DNA of 64,000 nt from Bactericera cockerelli. Taxonomy: Eukaryota; Arthropoda; Insecta; Hemiptera; Triozidae. The DNA lies in NCBI GenBank assembly GCA_024516035.1, contig CM044958.1, forward strand, positions 48,723,879 through 48,787,878, given 5' to 3'. The notes below the pieces were generated by a model, which did not search any database, was not told the origin of the DNA, and saw only the letters and a list, made by a program, of their open reading frames with translations. The position numbers and the translations under genes were made by a program. Below are positions 54,790 through 64,000 of the stretch, one piece after another; position 1 is the stretch's first letter, and every line of letters starts with the position of its first letter.

Positions 54790-55640
54790 TACATCATTTA
54801 AAGAATTGTTGAAAGTACAGAATCAGTGGAGATGTCAGAACTACATAAGTAGTGGAGATGTTAGAACTACAGAATTAGTGGAGATGTCAGAATTACAGAA
54901 TTAGTGGAGATGTTGAAAGTACAGTAATAGCGGAGATGTTGAAAGTACAGTAATAGCGGAGATGTTAGAACTAGAGAATTAGTGGAGATGTCAGAACTAC
55001 AGAATTAGTGGAGATGTCAGAACTACAGAATTAGTGGAGATGTTGAAAGTACAGTAATAGTGGAGATGTTAGAATTAGTGGAGATGTCAGAACTACAGAA
55101 TTAGTGGAGATGTCAGAACTACAGAATTAGTGGAAATGTTGAAAGTACAGTAATAGTGGATATGTTAGAACTACAGAATTAGTGGAGATGTCAGAACTAC
55201 AAATTTAGTGGAGATGTTGAAAGTACAGTAATAGTGGAGATGTTAGAACTACAGAATTAGTGGAGATGTCAGAACTACAGAATTAGTGGAGATGTTGAAA
55301 GTACAGTAATAGTGGAGATGTTAGAACTACAGAATTAGTGGAGATGTCAGAACTACAAAATTAGTTGAGATGTTGAAAGTACAGTAATAGTGGAGATGTT
55401 ATAACTACAGAATTAGTGGAGATGTCAGAATTACAGAATTAGTGGAGATGTTGAAAGTACAGTAATAGCGGAGATGTTGAAAGTACAGTAATAGCGGAGA
55501 TGTTAGAACTACAGAATTAGTGGAGATGTTAGTTGAAAGTACAGTAAAAATGGAGATGTTAGAACTACAGAAATAATAGAGACGTTAGAACTACAAAAAT
55601 AGTGCAGATACTGCAGATGTCCAAAGTACAGAATTAGCAC
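54790..55640. repeat. 26-bp minisatellite, about 30 units
   Basis: Two unit types alternate in larger blocks: GAATTAGTGGAGATGTCAGA + ACTACA and GTTGAAAGTACAGTAATAGT + GGAGAT. The alternation gives a higher-order period of about 78 bp (for example near 55020-55330). A diverged outlier is at 50690-50935, and single decayed units trail on to about 55770. Confidence 0.85.
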
Positions 55641-55770
55641 AGATTTGTTGTTGTTTTTCTGTATCTTTTTTTATTGATCTACAGAAATACAGAAGATCTA
55701 CAGAATTGGATAAGCCAAAATTAAAGCAATAGTTGAGATGTCAGATGTACTGAATTACAAAAAATTGGGG

Positions 55771-56225
55771 CTATGTTGTGTTTTTTGTAAATACAAAGTT
55801 TAAAAAACAACTGAGCAAATGTTTATTATTAGTGAGTTTATTTTGACATGAAGAGAAAATCTGTGGCTTAAGTTTCAACCGAGCAGGCATTTACATATTT
55901 ACAAGTGAAATGTTCAATGAACACTATGTTCTATACTTATAAAAGATCTTCAATAAAAAAGAAAATTTCAAAAGTACTATCCCAACAATTCACTCTCAGC
56001 GTCAATGAATCAGCTATTCAACATCGGACTCTCAAACATCCTTCGGTCTCTTCAACGCCTGTTTTGGACATCTCTACTTTTTGCTCATCCAAACGGTGAG
56101 ATCTGAATGAAAACCCGAGTCTCGTCCTCAATCTAGTGGAAGTGTCCAATAATTGGACCATTGTAAGTGTTCAATAATTGGCACCAGACCAGATAGCAGA
56201 TCCTAATCGTTCCAATTATGTACAA
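55771..56225. other. Non-coding DNA
   Basis: A 64-residue frame at 55905-56099 is not recognised. CAATAATTGG occurs twice at 56147 and 56173. No gene. Confidence 0.35.
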
Positions 56226-56231
56226 AAAGGG

Positions 56232-56343
56232 CTTCCAAAAAGCGCACCGATGTTGGCATGACACAAATTGTGATCAATCACACACTTAACATTGTCTAAG
56301 TCTAAATAAAGCACTACTTACAGTACTTAAACTTAATAGGTTT
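56232..56343 (+). repeat. Dispersed repeat family I copy
   Basis: GCACCGATGTTGGCATGACAC to TCTAAATAAAGCACTACTTA; shares its 3' part with 7110-7137. Confidence 0.55.
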
Positions 56344-57755
56344 CAAATGGATTGGATTTTTCTACTTTTAATAGGTCTCAAATAGATTGGATTTCTCCAC
56401 ATCTAATAGTTTTAAATGGATCAAATTTTTGTGTAATTCATTGCAAACTACTTTGGCACCGTCCAGCGATTGAAAGAAGCATCAATTGAATTCTTCTCTT
56501 CTGTTTTTTGATATCGGTATGCTTCAATTGCTGTCGGAAATGCCATCGACACTTTGGATGCCACACAGGAACTTGTTCGTGGGAACTATTTACAACAGAT
56601 TTACAAGAGTTGTTGTAAGTTATTATCAGGAATATCATACCTAGATGAAAAGAAAAAATACTGTTATTTCTGTACTTTTTGTAGCCTAGCATTTCATTAA
56701 ATGGTCGTCAAAAGAAGACCATATGCAGCTCAACAAAGTTATAAGAAATATATTTTGTATAGAAAAAAAAAAAACAAAAATATGAGGCAATTTTGCTTTT
56801 TACACTTATACCATTTTGCAAACTGAAAAACTCACGCATAATTTTTGCTCCGGGCGGGAATCGAACCCGCAAACTATTTTTTAGAATATATAATTTAATT
56901 ATTACATCAAATGGTGGACCGACCTTTTTCTAACTAAATGTACATACATTATTTTAAATTTTATCTAAAAGTTTTTTTGTAAATTTCTGTACTGCTTTAT
57001 AATAGCTCACATTATCTTGAGAAATTAATAACCTATTTTTGTTTACCTTAAAGTCAGAGTCAAATGATTGATTGCTTGTCAAGAAAAGACCAGACGCCAT
57101 AGGCAATTAATTAGAAGACGTTGGACAGTTAATTTTGTATTCTTTCTATAAATATAGTCTTATGTACTCGTTTTTTTGTCACAAATATTTATAAGTACCT
57201 ATGTAATTTTGCATACAATATTATATTATATCTTTATAATTAAAATTTGAATAATAATGATGGCGAATATGACGATAATTTATCCAGTAGGTATCTTGAA
57301 AATTAAATGATAGAATCAATCTAATTTTCTATCATACTCAAAGCTGACTTAATCTTGGGAAAAAATTGTTGTTTCTCCAGTCTGTATGTTAGCATGTCAT
57401 TAAATGGTCGTCAAAAGAAGACCTCATTTGCTTTAAATTAGCATTCAACAGGAATACCCACGAGCAGAAACAGTTACAAGTAACTCGAAAAGTAACCTAG
57501 TTGCAATAAACAAATGACTTGGAAGAAGTCAGCCATTTGCCTGGGACCCAGAAGATGGCCTGTTTCCCTGCCTTCAAGCCCCGCTCATTTGCGAAACATT
57601 TCATAGTTAGGTTCTCTTAATAGTATTCTAATATCGACGAAAGATCTGAATTGTTCTGATTATTCCAACGAGTCTACAATAGACTTGGTGGTAACTTGGC
57701 TTCTGACTAATAAGATAATGTGCGGCCAGTGGCGTGTGTTGAATTCTTTCTTATA
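56344..57755. repeat. Non-coding DNA with a repeated 26-bp motif
   Basis: TCATTAAATGGTCGTCAAAA + GAAGACC occurs at 56693-56720 and 57393-57422, preceded in both by TAGCAT or similar. Three AATAGATTGGATTT-like units lie at 56335-56430. A reverse tRNA B-box remnant (GGGCGGGAATCGAACCCGC) is at 56852-56870. No gene supported. Confidence 0.45.
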
Positions 57756-57774
57756 TAAAATCCATTTACATCCA

Positions 57775-57960
57775 TTCATATTCAACAGAACTCCAAAACG
57801 GCTAGACAAAATGACTCCCAATTTGGCACAGAGTGTACTTTTGGTATTTAAGTATGTACTAAGAAAGAATTTTCAAAAATTCCAAATAGGACGCCAGCCA
57901 TGGAGAAAAAACTCAACGGCAACTAAGTTCCGGGTTTTAGCTAGTTTTATATTATTCAGA
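57775..57960 (+). repeat. Dispersed repeat R2, uninterrupted copy
   Basis: CAACAGAACTCCAAAACGG, GGCACAGAGTGTAC, AAATAGGACGCCAGCCATGG and GGGTTTTAGCTAGTTTTAT match the two halves at 28125-28185 and 28692-28740, giving the empty site for the element inserted there. The 97-residue frame at 57685-57978 overlaps it. Confidence 0.65.
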
Positions 57961-58092
57961 ATCAACAGAAAAATTTAACGTTCCAGTAGTTGTATTTAAA
58001 TGTCAGAAAACACCTTGAATTTGAGTTGTCAAATGATCGTCAGGCACATCAGAACTAGTTCAGATGTCAAGACCACAGAAGGGAAAATCTGA

Positions 58093-58270
58093 CTGGTAAT
58101 CCAGAGGTCACGGGTTCAAAACCCCAGCCGGGACATGACAAGTTATCCTCTCATGTGGGCATTGTACCAAGTAATGATAAGTCTTGGGCTTACTTCTGGA
58201 ATAATTGGACTCATTAATCCTAATCGGGTACTATAAAAATGCGATTTTAAATACTCTTTTATTATTATTA
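58093..58270 (+). mobile_element. SINE A, 5'-truncated
   Basis: Starts TGGTAATCCAGAGGTC inside the head, B box GGGTTCAAAACCCC, body TGACAAGTTATCCTCTCAT, TTATTATTATT tail. Confidence 0.78.
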
Positions 58271-58716
58271 TGTATATTTTTCACAATTTCAATAGGTATA
58301 CGTACTTCATAATCTGTAACACAGGACAACAAGACAATATGCTCGACTCGGAACTCTTGAAGAAGAAGTTGATTATTATTATTATTATAACTCTACCTAA
58401 CCACAAGACCTCGAAAAAATTCAGAGAAAAGTGAGCTGTTGCCGATTTCCATCCCACCATCTAAACTCCTCCACTGACTCTCCGATTTACTTCTAAAGTT
58501 CAAAGTCCACTTCCAGATGACACTGCTACTCTACTAGGCTATACAACTCGCTGATACAAATTGGAAATCAATAATTATGTTTATTATTATTATGGCTGAT
58601 CCGAAAACAATGGAGCTACAAACCGATATCTATGTAGACCTAGATCAGGCCCGACTTCAGGCGGATCTTTGAGCGACTTTCCTGTTGCTAGGTTCATATT
58701 AGAAATCCAAAGTAAT
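58271..58716. other. Non-coding DNA
   Basis: Short ATT tracts at 58373 and 58583. GCGACTTTCCTGTTGCTAG at 58675-58693 is a direct copy of the palindrome arm at 58810-58824. Confidence 0.45.
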
Positions 58717-58866
58717 GTTAGGTATATGTAATACTTATATAAAACTAGGATTCTTTAAAATCTTTAATTTTAAAGAATCCTAGATATATATAAATATTAC
58801 ATATACCTAACGACTTTCCTGTTTTAGTTTGACTATTGGCAGTCAAACTAAAACAGGAAAGTCGTT
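58717..58866. repeat. Two abutting palindromes
   Basis: First: 58717-58811, with a 17-bp perfect core stem (58745-58761 with 58767-58783) and a 33-bp outer part with about four mismatches. Second: 58809-58834 perfectly inverted at 58841-58866 (26 bp, 6-base loop ATTGGC). They share three bases and lead straight into the 21-bp minisatellite. Confidence 0.9.
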
Positions 58867-59400
58867 TGAAGAGATTGGTTGGTTGGTTGAAGAGATTCAA
58901 GAGTTCGTTGAAGACAATCAAGAGTTGGTTGAAGACATTCAAAACTTGGTTGAAGTAATTCAAGAGTTCGTTGAAAATATTCAAGAGTTGGTTGAAGACA
59001 ATCAAGAGTGGTTGAAGACAATCAAAAGTTAGTTGTAGTCATTCAAGACTTTATTGAAGACATTCAAGACTTGGTTGAAGTAATTCAAGAGTTCGTTGAA
59101 GACATTCAAGAGTTGGTTGAAGACATTCAAGACTTGGTTGAAGACATTTAAGAGTTGGTTGAAGATGTTCAAAAGTTGGTTGAAGTGATTCTAGAGTTGG
59201 TTGAAGACATTCAACACTTGGTTGAAGACTCTCAAGAGTTCGTTGAACACTTTCAAGAGTTCGTTGAAGACTTTCGAGAGTTCGTTGAATACTTTCGAGA
59301 GTTGGTTGACGACATTTCAGATTTGGTTGACGACATTTCAGATTTGGTTGAAGACTTTTAAGGGTTGCTTGAAGAGAGAGATTCAAGAGTTGGTTGAAGA
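58867..59400. repeat. 21-bp minisatellite, about 25 units
   Basis: The consensus unit GAAGACATTCAAGAGTTGGT + T repeats with alternating AGAGTTGG/AGACTTGG forms. As 21 is a multiple of three, heptad-like frames stay open on both strands (for example LVEDIQE on plus). The seven-residue period looks like a coiled coil, but there is no gene context and both strands are open, so I treat it as non-coding. Confidence 0.88.
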
Positions 59401-60070
59401 AATTCATGTTATGTTCTCTTTTAGTCCCTTAAGATCTCTAAAAATCAGATTCAACTGTATTATTATAATGATTAATGATGTTCATAGTTTACATTAGGAA
59501 TTAGAGTTTATTTTTTTTTTTTTTTTTTTTTTTTTAACAATATGTTTCAAATTTATCGAAAAAGCTTCAACTTCCCAATTCCTCCCTCGCTCACCAGCCC
59601 TGCGGCCATGCCTCGGGCAGAATCTATTCATCATCATCCTCTTTCTCTCGAACAGTTGTGATAGTATGATATCAACTTACAGATAGCTACTAATGATGTA
59701 CGTGCCTTGAATTCTGGACGAGATCGGGTAATTTTTTGCTCAATTTCTTTCTAAATAGCTAGGCAAGATACAAAAAGAAACGAGATACAAAAAAGAATAG
59801 AGATACACATAGCGATCAGGTATTGTTGTAAAGTCTATACTTGAACAAATTATCTTTGAGTTGCTTTTGTACTATCTGAAAAAGAAAAAGTTTAAAAAAA
59901 TATATATAAGGAAGTAAAAAAAAACTGAAAGTAGCTGTACTTGTAGTAATATTCATCGGAAAAAACCCAGACGTTCCAACATAACTACGTATAGGTCTGA
60001 ATTTTTTTATGTTCGTCAGAATTATGAGGGATATAGGTCAATGTGAAAAAATAGGCATTGTGCGTTAAGT
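59401..60070. other. Non-coding DNA
   Basis: T-run at 59509-59535. No gene or family recognised. Confidence 0.4.
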
Positions 60071-60076
60071 ATTCTA

Positions 60077-60275
60077 TGGCATAATAATAATACTTTTTAG
60101 TGGAAGTTAACCACCAGGCGGGGTTAGTGCTTAAAGCATTTTCTACCATCTAACCCTCTGAGTATTATTTTTATTTGGTCACAAACTCAAATTAATGAGG
60201 AATTTTGGAATTCGAACCAACAGACCCCTACGCTACCTCGATTACCAGACTAGTACTTTAACCACATGAGTTAAA
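60077..60275 (-). mobile_element. tRNA-derived SINE family B, inverted copy
   Basis: AATAATAATACTTTTTAGTGG, GCATTTTCTACCATCTAACC, CACAAACTCAAATTAATGAGG and ATTCGAACCAACAGACCCCT are the inverse of the 40331 copy, head to tail complete. Confidence 0.82.
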
Positions 60276-60525
60276 GTGATTTAAAATCAAGCAAAACGCT
60301 AATTTTTCCAACGCCAAGAATAACAAAACGAAAATAACAATGTATTTTATTTTGTAATGTTGACCTTCCTAGACAATTTTTTTTTATTACTATTAACCTT
60401 GTACCACAGAATCATAGAATTGTAACGATTTTATTATTATTATCTGACCAGGCTGCAGAGTTTCCATGAAACCCTAACAATTAATACTGTGACCTAATTA
60501 GTTTAATTGTGAGCAGTTAATTTTA
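60276..60525. other. Non-coding DNA
   Basis: Short AT-rich spacer with a TTATTATTATTATC tract at 60431. Nothing recognised. Confidence 0.35.
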
Positions 60526-60529
60526 TTTG

Positions 60530-60772
60530 GTTTTAACATTCTGATTGGGATAGATAGTCAGGACGGGTATTTCACCCTTCATTCACTGGGAATCGTACCA
60601 GCTACCCACATTAACCTAACCCAGCCTGGGGGGGTCCGGGGTATGCCAGCATCACGTGTTTGGAAGTATAACAGAATTTCGTTCGAAAAGTCTTACCAAA
60701 CCATAGATCGAACTGGGGATCTCTGGACTACGGGGCGTAGTCTCAACCGTCACGCCATGGAGGCTGGCTAAA
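60530..60772 (-). mobile_element. tRNA-headed SINE family X, full head
   Basis: On the minus strand: GCCAGCCTCCATGGCGTGAC, A box TGGCGTGACGGTTGAGAC, then B box CCAGTTCGATCTATGG, a linker, and the body ACGTGATGCTGGCATACC, CCAGGCTGGGTTAGGTTAAT, CAGTGAATGAAGGGTGAAAT. The body is that of SINE E, which carries a 5S head instead. Confidence 0.75.
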
Positions 60773-61356
60773 TTGTAACGATTCTTTACATTAGAATATT
60801 GAGGCAGAATGATAAAATTAATTTATTTATTTCGTTTCTTGTTGCAGGTAAGGGTATAGAGCTGTAACTAGAGTAAAAAAGCCAATTGTGTCCCATCATC
60901 TATCAATTAATGTAATGGTAAGTTTCAATATAAAATCTGTCATAGCTTTTTTTAACACATTGGACGTCATGAGACCTCTATAGGGGTCTCAGCCCCATGA
61001 AGTTTGGTACCATGTGACCCCTATAAAGATCACAGGAGTAAATTGTAATTCTGTTCATGAGACCCTTATTGATGTCACGCTTCAGTGTATTTCTTATGGG
61101 GAATCGTTTGTCGTGGTACCAGCGAACAACTCGGTTGAAAAAAAAAATAAAAATTATATTTTCCCGATATTTTGGCAATAGAGAGTTTGCCTGTGGTACC
61201 CAGGTACACACCCATAAAATTGGGCCGGCATCCAATGTGTTAAGGAGGGCAAAGCTCATGCCGAAAAGTGTGGGACTCAGACATGGACCGCCCGGTATCC
61301 ACCTTGGCTGTCTACCCTAACTAAAACCCGCGGCTCCTCATAGCTTGTAATGTAAA
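60773..61356. other. Non-coding DNA with long-range complementarity
   Basis: Around 60970-61100 the phrases GAGACCTCTATAGGGGTCTC and GACCCCTATAAAGATCACAG form hairpins. Frames on both strands at 60978-61320 are antisense shadows and unrecognised. Confidence 0.4.
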
Positions 61357-61365
61357 TTAAATAGA

Positions 61366-61528
61366 ACCGACCTCAGTAGCTTGATCGATAAAGTGGCGGA
61401 CTTGTAACCGGAGGTAGCTGGCTCGAGTTCCAAGTTCAGCAAATATTTAGTTTAGTAAGGGGAGTTTGAGTAGTTGTGATATCACGGTTGTGATTAACAC
61501 AAATATGATAACTTAAGAAAAACTATTG
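61366..61528 (+). mobile_element. tRNA-derived SINE family C, full length
   Basis: Flanked by TTAAATAGA (61357-61365 and 61529-61537). Head ACCGACCTCAGTAGCTTGATC, B box GGCTCGAGTTCC, body TTGTGATATCACGGTTGTGA, tail AACTTAAGAAAAACTATTG. Confidence 0.85.
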
Positions 61529-61537
61529 TTAAATAGA

Positions 61538-61883
61538 GATTGCAATCACCGTGGTCGCGTGGAGTAGCGCATTAGGTTTGAACGGGCGGACCCCAATTCC
61601 TCCGATTCCATACCAATTGATCCGATGTTGAAATTGGAAATCCTAAAGGTATACGCTGATTCCTCCTCTAAAAAATTAGAAAACTTTTAATTTTTATTAA
61701 GAATTCTTGTTTTTATTTTTATTCATAAATGAAAATGAAATTATTGTCTATTGGAATTTGATGTGTAAGTGAAATTTTTGTTAGAGGAATTTTGTAGTTA
61801 GATAGGATTAGGTAAAGCAAGGTGAGATTGCACGATAGATCACTGACTTCAGTTTGTCGGGTAGGATGGTTGGATAGGAAATC
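61538..61883. other. Non-coding DNA, possible tRNA-like head
   Basis: ACCGTGGTCGCGTGGAGTAGCG at 61549-61570 may be the A-box part of a SINE D-type head, but no B box follows. No gene. Confidence 0.3.
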
Positions 61884-61990
61884 ACTACTCTGTACTTTGG
61901 ATGTCCGGTGTCCACAGGTAGCTCGTGAGGAAAAATGAGTAGTTACATGTATCAATAACGACGAGTTGTGGGATTACCATTGTTAAAAAT
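61884..61990 (+). mobile_element. SINE D body fragment
   Basis: CTGTACTTTGGATGTCCGG, GCTCGTGAGGAAAAATGAGT and the following A-rich end match SINE D; the tRNA head is missing. Confidence 0.65.
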
Positions 61991-62140
61991 AAAATAAACT
62001 TAAGTCTTTTGTAAAAGTTATAAAGGTTTTCATCTCTCAACACATTGATCTCATGCATTAACTATAAAATAATTGTGAAACAGGTCCCGAAAATAATGAT
62101 TTGGCCATTGCAAACCATCTTTTCCTCTCAACATACACAC

Positions 62141-62286
62141 ACGCGCACACACATACACACTCACACGCTCTCTCTTTCTCTCTCTTTTTTCTCTCCCTCT
62201 CACACACACACACACACACTCACACACACCCACACCCACACCCACACACTCTCTCTTTCTCTCTCTCTTCCTTTCTCTCTCTCTCT

Positions 62287-62376
<90 letters not shown>

Positions 62377-62380
62377 GAAC
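62141..62380. repeat. Compound (CA)n/(CT)n microsatellite
   Basis: Alternating (CA)n and (CT)n tracts, with the longest (CT)n at 62292-62351 followed by (CA)n to 62376. Ser/Leu/His/Thr-rich frames are its shadows. Confidence 0.95.
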
Positions 62381-62868
62381 GCTACAAAAAGTTGCTATTT
62401 TATTATCACTGTTTGAAAAACTCGCAACAAATCGCTCCTACCCCACGACAATATAACGGTAATTAAAATAGGGTAGAGCGGGGGCAACAAAACTGTTCAC
62501 TCGGAAAAAAACTTACCCTTATTCTGCATCAGTCTGTTAATTATTTTATAACCCACGATATTCTCTCTCCGCTCAAAAAAGGGGAAAGTAGGGTCAAGTG
62601 GGGTCAGAAGGGAACGAAGGGAAAACACACAGAAAAAAGCTATAAATTTATTTATTTTGTATAAAATGTACAAAAGGCTAATAAAAGAGATGAGTTACAG
62701 AGGGAAATAAATAAAATTTCGTGGAACACACATAGATGAAAAAAAAAAGAAGAAGTATGAAATATTATGGTGGCAAAACTAACAGGGTGATGAATGCTGT
62801 GAGGAAAGTGTTAAAAAATGTGTGATGAAAAAGTTTCTTTTTCTCACAATAGTCAGGAATCATTAGAT
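62381..62868. other. Non-coding DNA
   Basis: Purine-rich pieces at 62470-62480 and 62578-62640. No gene. Confidence 0.4.
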
Positions 62869-64000
62869 AATCAAGCTCGCCGGGAGGCGAGCGCTCGTCA
62901 AGTAGCGCCAGCCACCCGGCCTATATTAACACGAAACAGAGTTTATATGTATTTTGTTTTATTGTTTTCGCCCATTTAACGCTAACTTTTATCAATTTTT
63001 ATTTCAAATTCGTAATGAGACGCGAAAATAGATTGTGTTTCACGAAAGCGCGAGGTTCCTACGTACAGTTAAAGTCGTTTACTGGCCACGCCGAAAATCT
63101 TGAATTTCATGAAATTATTCATACGGGTTTTTTTTTTTTTTTTTTTTTTTTCAGACCAATTTTCTGTCAAGGGTACAGCAACGTGTGCTTATCGTGGAAA
63201 GACGTGAGATACGTTTTTGAAAAGGGAATTTTCATCTCTGCATACCTTTTATAGTTTCAAGTATTTATTTTTTATAGGATAGGAGATATGGCCTTCTAAA
63301 ATAAAACGGGAAAGTTGCACAGAGCCGCCCCTGGTTATCTTGGAGCTGCGATTGTGGTATTTTTCGAAAGGCCTTATCATAGGAAAAAATATAAAAATAT
63401 AACTAAAGTATTACACTGGACCAAACTTGAGTTATACCCTTTGAAAGGAATACTTATTATGGAGCCCAGAGCCGTCTATTATTATCCTAGAGTTGTATAT
63501 CTGGTGTTTTTACAAAGGTCTAGTCAAAGGGAATGAGATCACTTAATTTCAGATGGTTGAAACAAGTAGAAAAGTATTTAAAGCCATCTAAAGGATTATC
63601 TAAAATGAACCCTGGAGCCACGCCTATTTATCCCAAGTTGATGACTGAAGGTTCTTTCTAAAGGTCTTTTTTTTTTTTTTAATTGGGGTTTAACGTCGCT
63701 TTCAACTGCCATGGTCATATCACGACGGGGGTTTTACCCTCCATTCGCAGGAAACTCACAAACCTGCTACTCACATTGACCTCACCCAGCCTGAGTGGGG
63801 CCGGGAAAAGCCAGTGTCACGAGAATTAGAATTTGAATGGTCACCCATCCAAGTCTTAACCTCGCTGGATGTCGCTTAACTTCGGTGTTCTGAAGGGAAC
63901 CGGTGTATTCAACATGCCATCGACGCTGGCTCTAAAGGTCTAATTACGTAGAAATATACTACGATGTAAATAAAATGTTAGAAAAATCAGCGACAGTGTG
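62869..64000 (+). repeat. Dispersed repeat R1, copy 2 (runs off the window)
   Basis: Matches the reverse complement of 21596-22442 throughout, apart from a longer T-run (63127-63152) and the 5S-SINE at 63668-63930. The left border is at 62869, where similarity stops (AATCAAGCTCGCCGGGAGGC). The same hairpin start and three 146-bp internal units are present. Confidence 0.85.
63668..63930 (-). mobile_element. 5S-rRNA-derived SINE (family E), full length, exact borders
   Basis: An 11-bp duplication TCTAAAGGTCT (63657-63667 and 63931-63941) flanks it, and R1 copy 1 shows the empty site. On the minus strand it starts GCCAGCGTCGATGGCATG, continues GAATACACCGGTTCCCTTC, ACACCGAAGTTAAGCGAC and TTGGATGGGTGACC (5S rRNA internal promoter region), then the body CAGGCTGGGTGAGGTCAATG and GAATGGAGGGTAAAACCCCC, and ends GCGACGTTAAACCCC plus poly-A. 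Confidence 0.92.

Noticed and set aside
58829..59497. Coiled-coil-like proteins with seven-residue repeats
   Set aside because: The 21-bp repeat keeps three overlapping frames open on both strands, and there is no gene context.
62045..62466. Ser/Leu/His/Thr-rich frames of 121-123 residues
   Set aside because: Shadows of the (CA)n/(CT)n microsatellite.

Overview
This window looks like repeat-dominated nuclear DNA from an arthropod, most likely an insect. The reasons are general AT-richness, no operons or dense genes, a BEL/Pao retrotransposon, many tRNA-headed SINEs with (ATT)n tails, a 5S-rRNA-headed SINE, TTAA- and TTA-flanked miniature DNA transposons, and long minisatellites. A hemipteran would fit, but I cannot place the species. 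I found no convincing host protein gene, functional tRNA or rRNA gene, and no CRISPR array. One 100-N assembly gap lies at 17408-17507.

Layout. 1-3.2 kb: the 3' half of a BEL/Pao element (RT, RNase H, integrase, C-terminal domain, start of the 3' LTR) broken by a one-base frameshift. 3.2-8 kb: a degenerate GA-rich tandem array holding a SINE-like insert, a tRNA-SINE, then quiet DNA. 8-12 kb: an element with an internal minisatellite, a 1.0-kb non-autonomous DNA transposon, a TTAA-flanked MITE, and a 64-bp minisatellite. 13.7-15.6 kb: a pyrimidine block, then a purine block with a 277-bp higher-order repeat. 17-22.5 kb: SINE fragments, the gap, a 248-bp-arm palindrome, GTACC-rich repeats, a PIF/Harbinger-like MITE, and repeat R1. 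23.4-24.4 kb: a 5'-truncated LINE. 24.5-33 kb: SINEs, a MITE split by a retroelement, nested repeats. 33-38.2 kb: small hairpins, a ~640-bp tandem array whose units contain nested palindromes built from an inverted SINE head, a 5S-SINE, and a second 249-bp-arm palindrome. 38-64 kb: more SINEs, two inverted MITE copies, several minisatellites, and a second, inverted R1 copy carrying a 5S-SINE with a readable empty site.

How the parts relate. The elements parasitise and interrupt one another. Target-site duplications and paired empty sites inside the window give exact borders for several of them: 5S-SINE into R1, a retroelement into the TTA MITE, the minisatellite element into R2, and SINEs C and D. 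The LINE fragment and most SINE families end in (ATT)n or related tracts, so LINE-driven mobilisation is plausible. The most unusual structures are the two palindromes with near-equal arms and similar termini, the palindromic SINE-head array, the two SINE families that share a body under different heads, and the dispersed element with 1, 8 or 6 copies of a 38-bp internal repeat.
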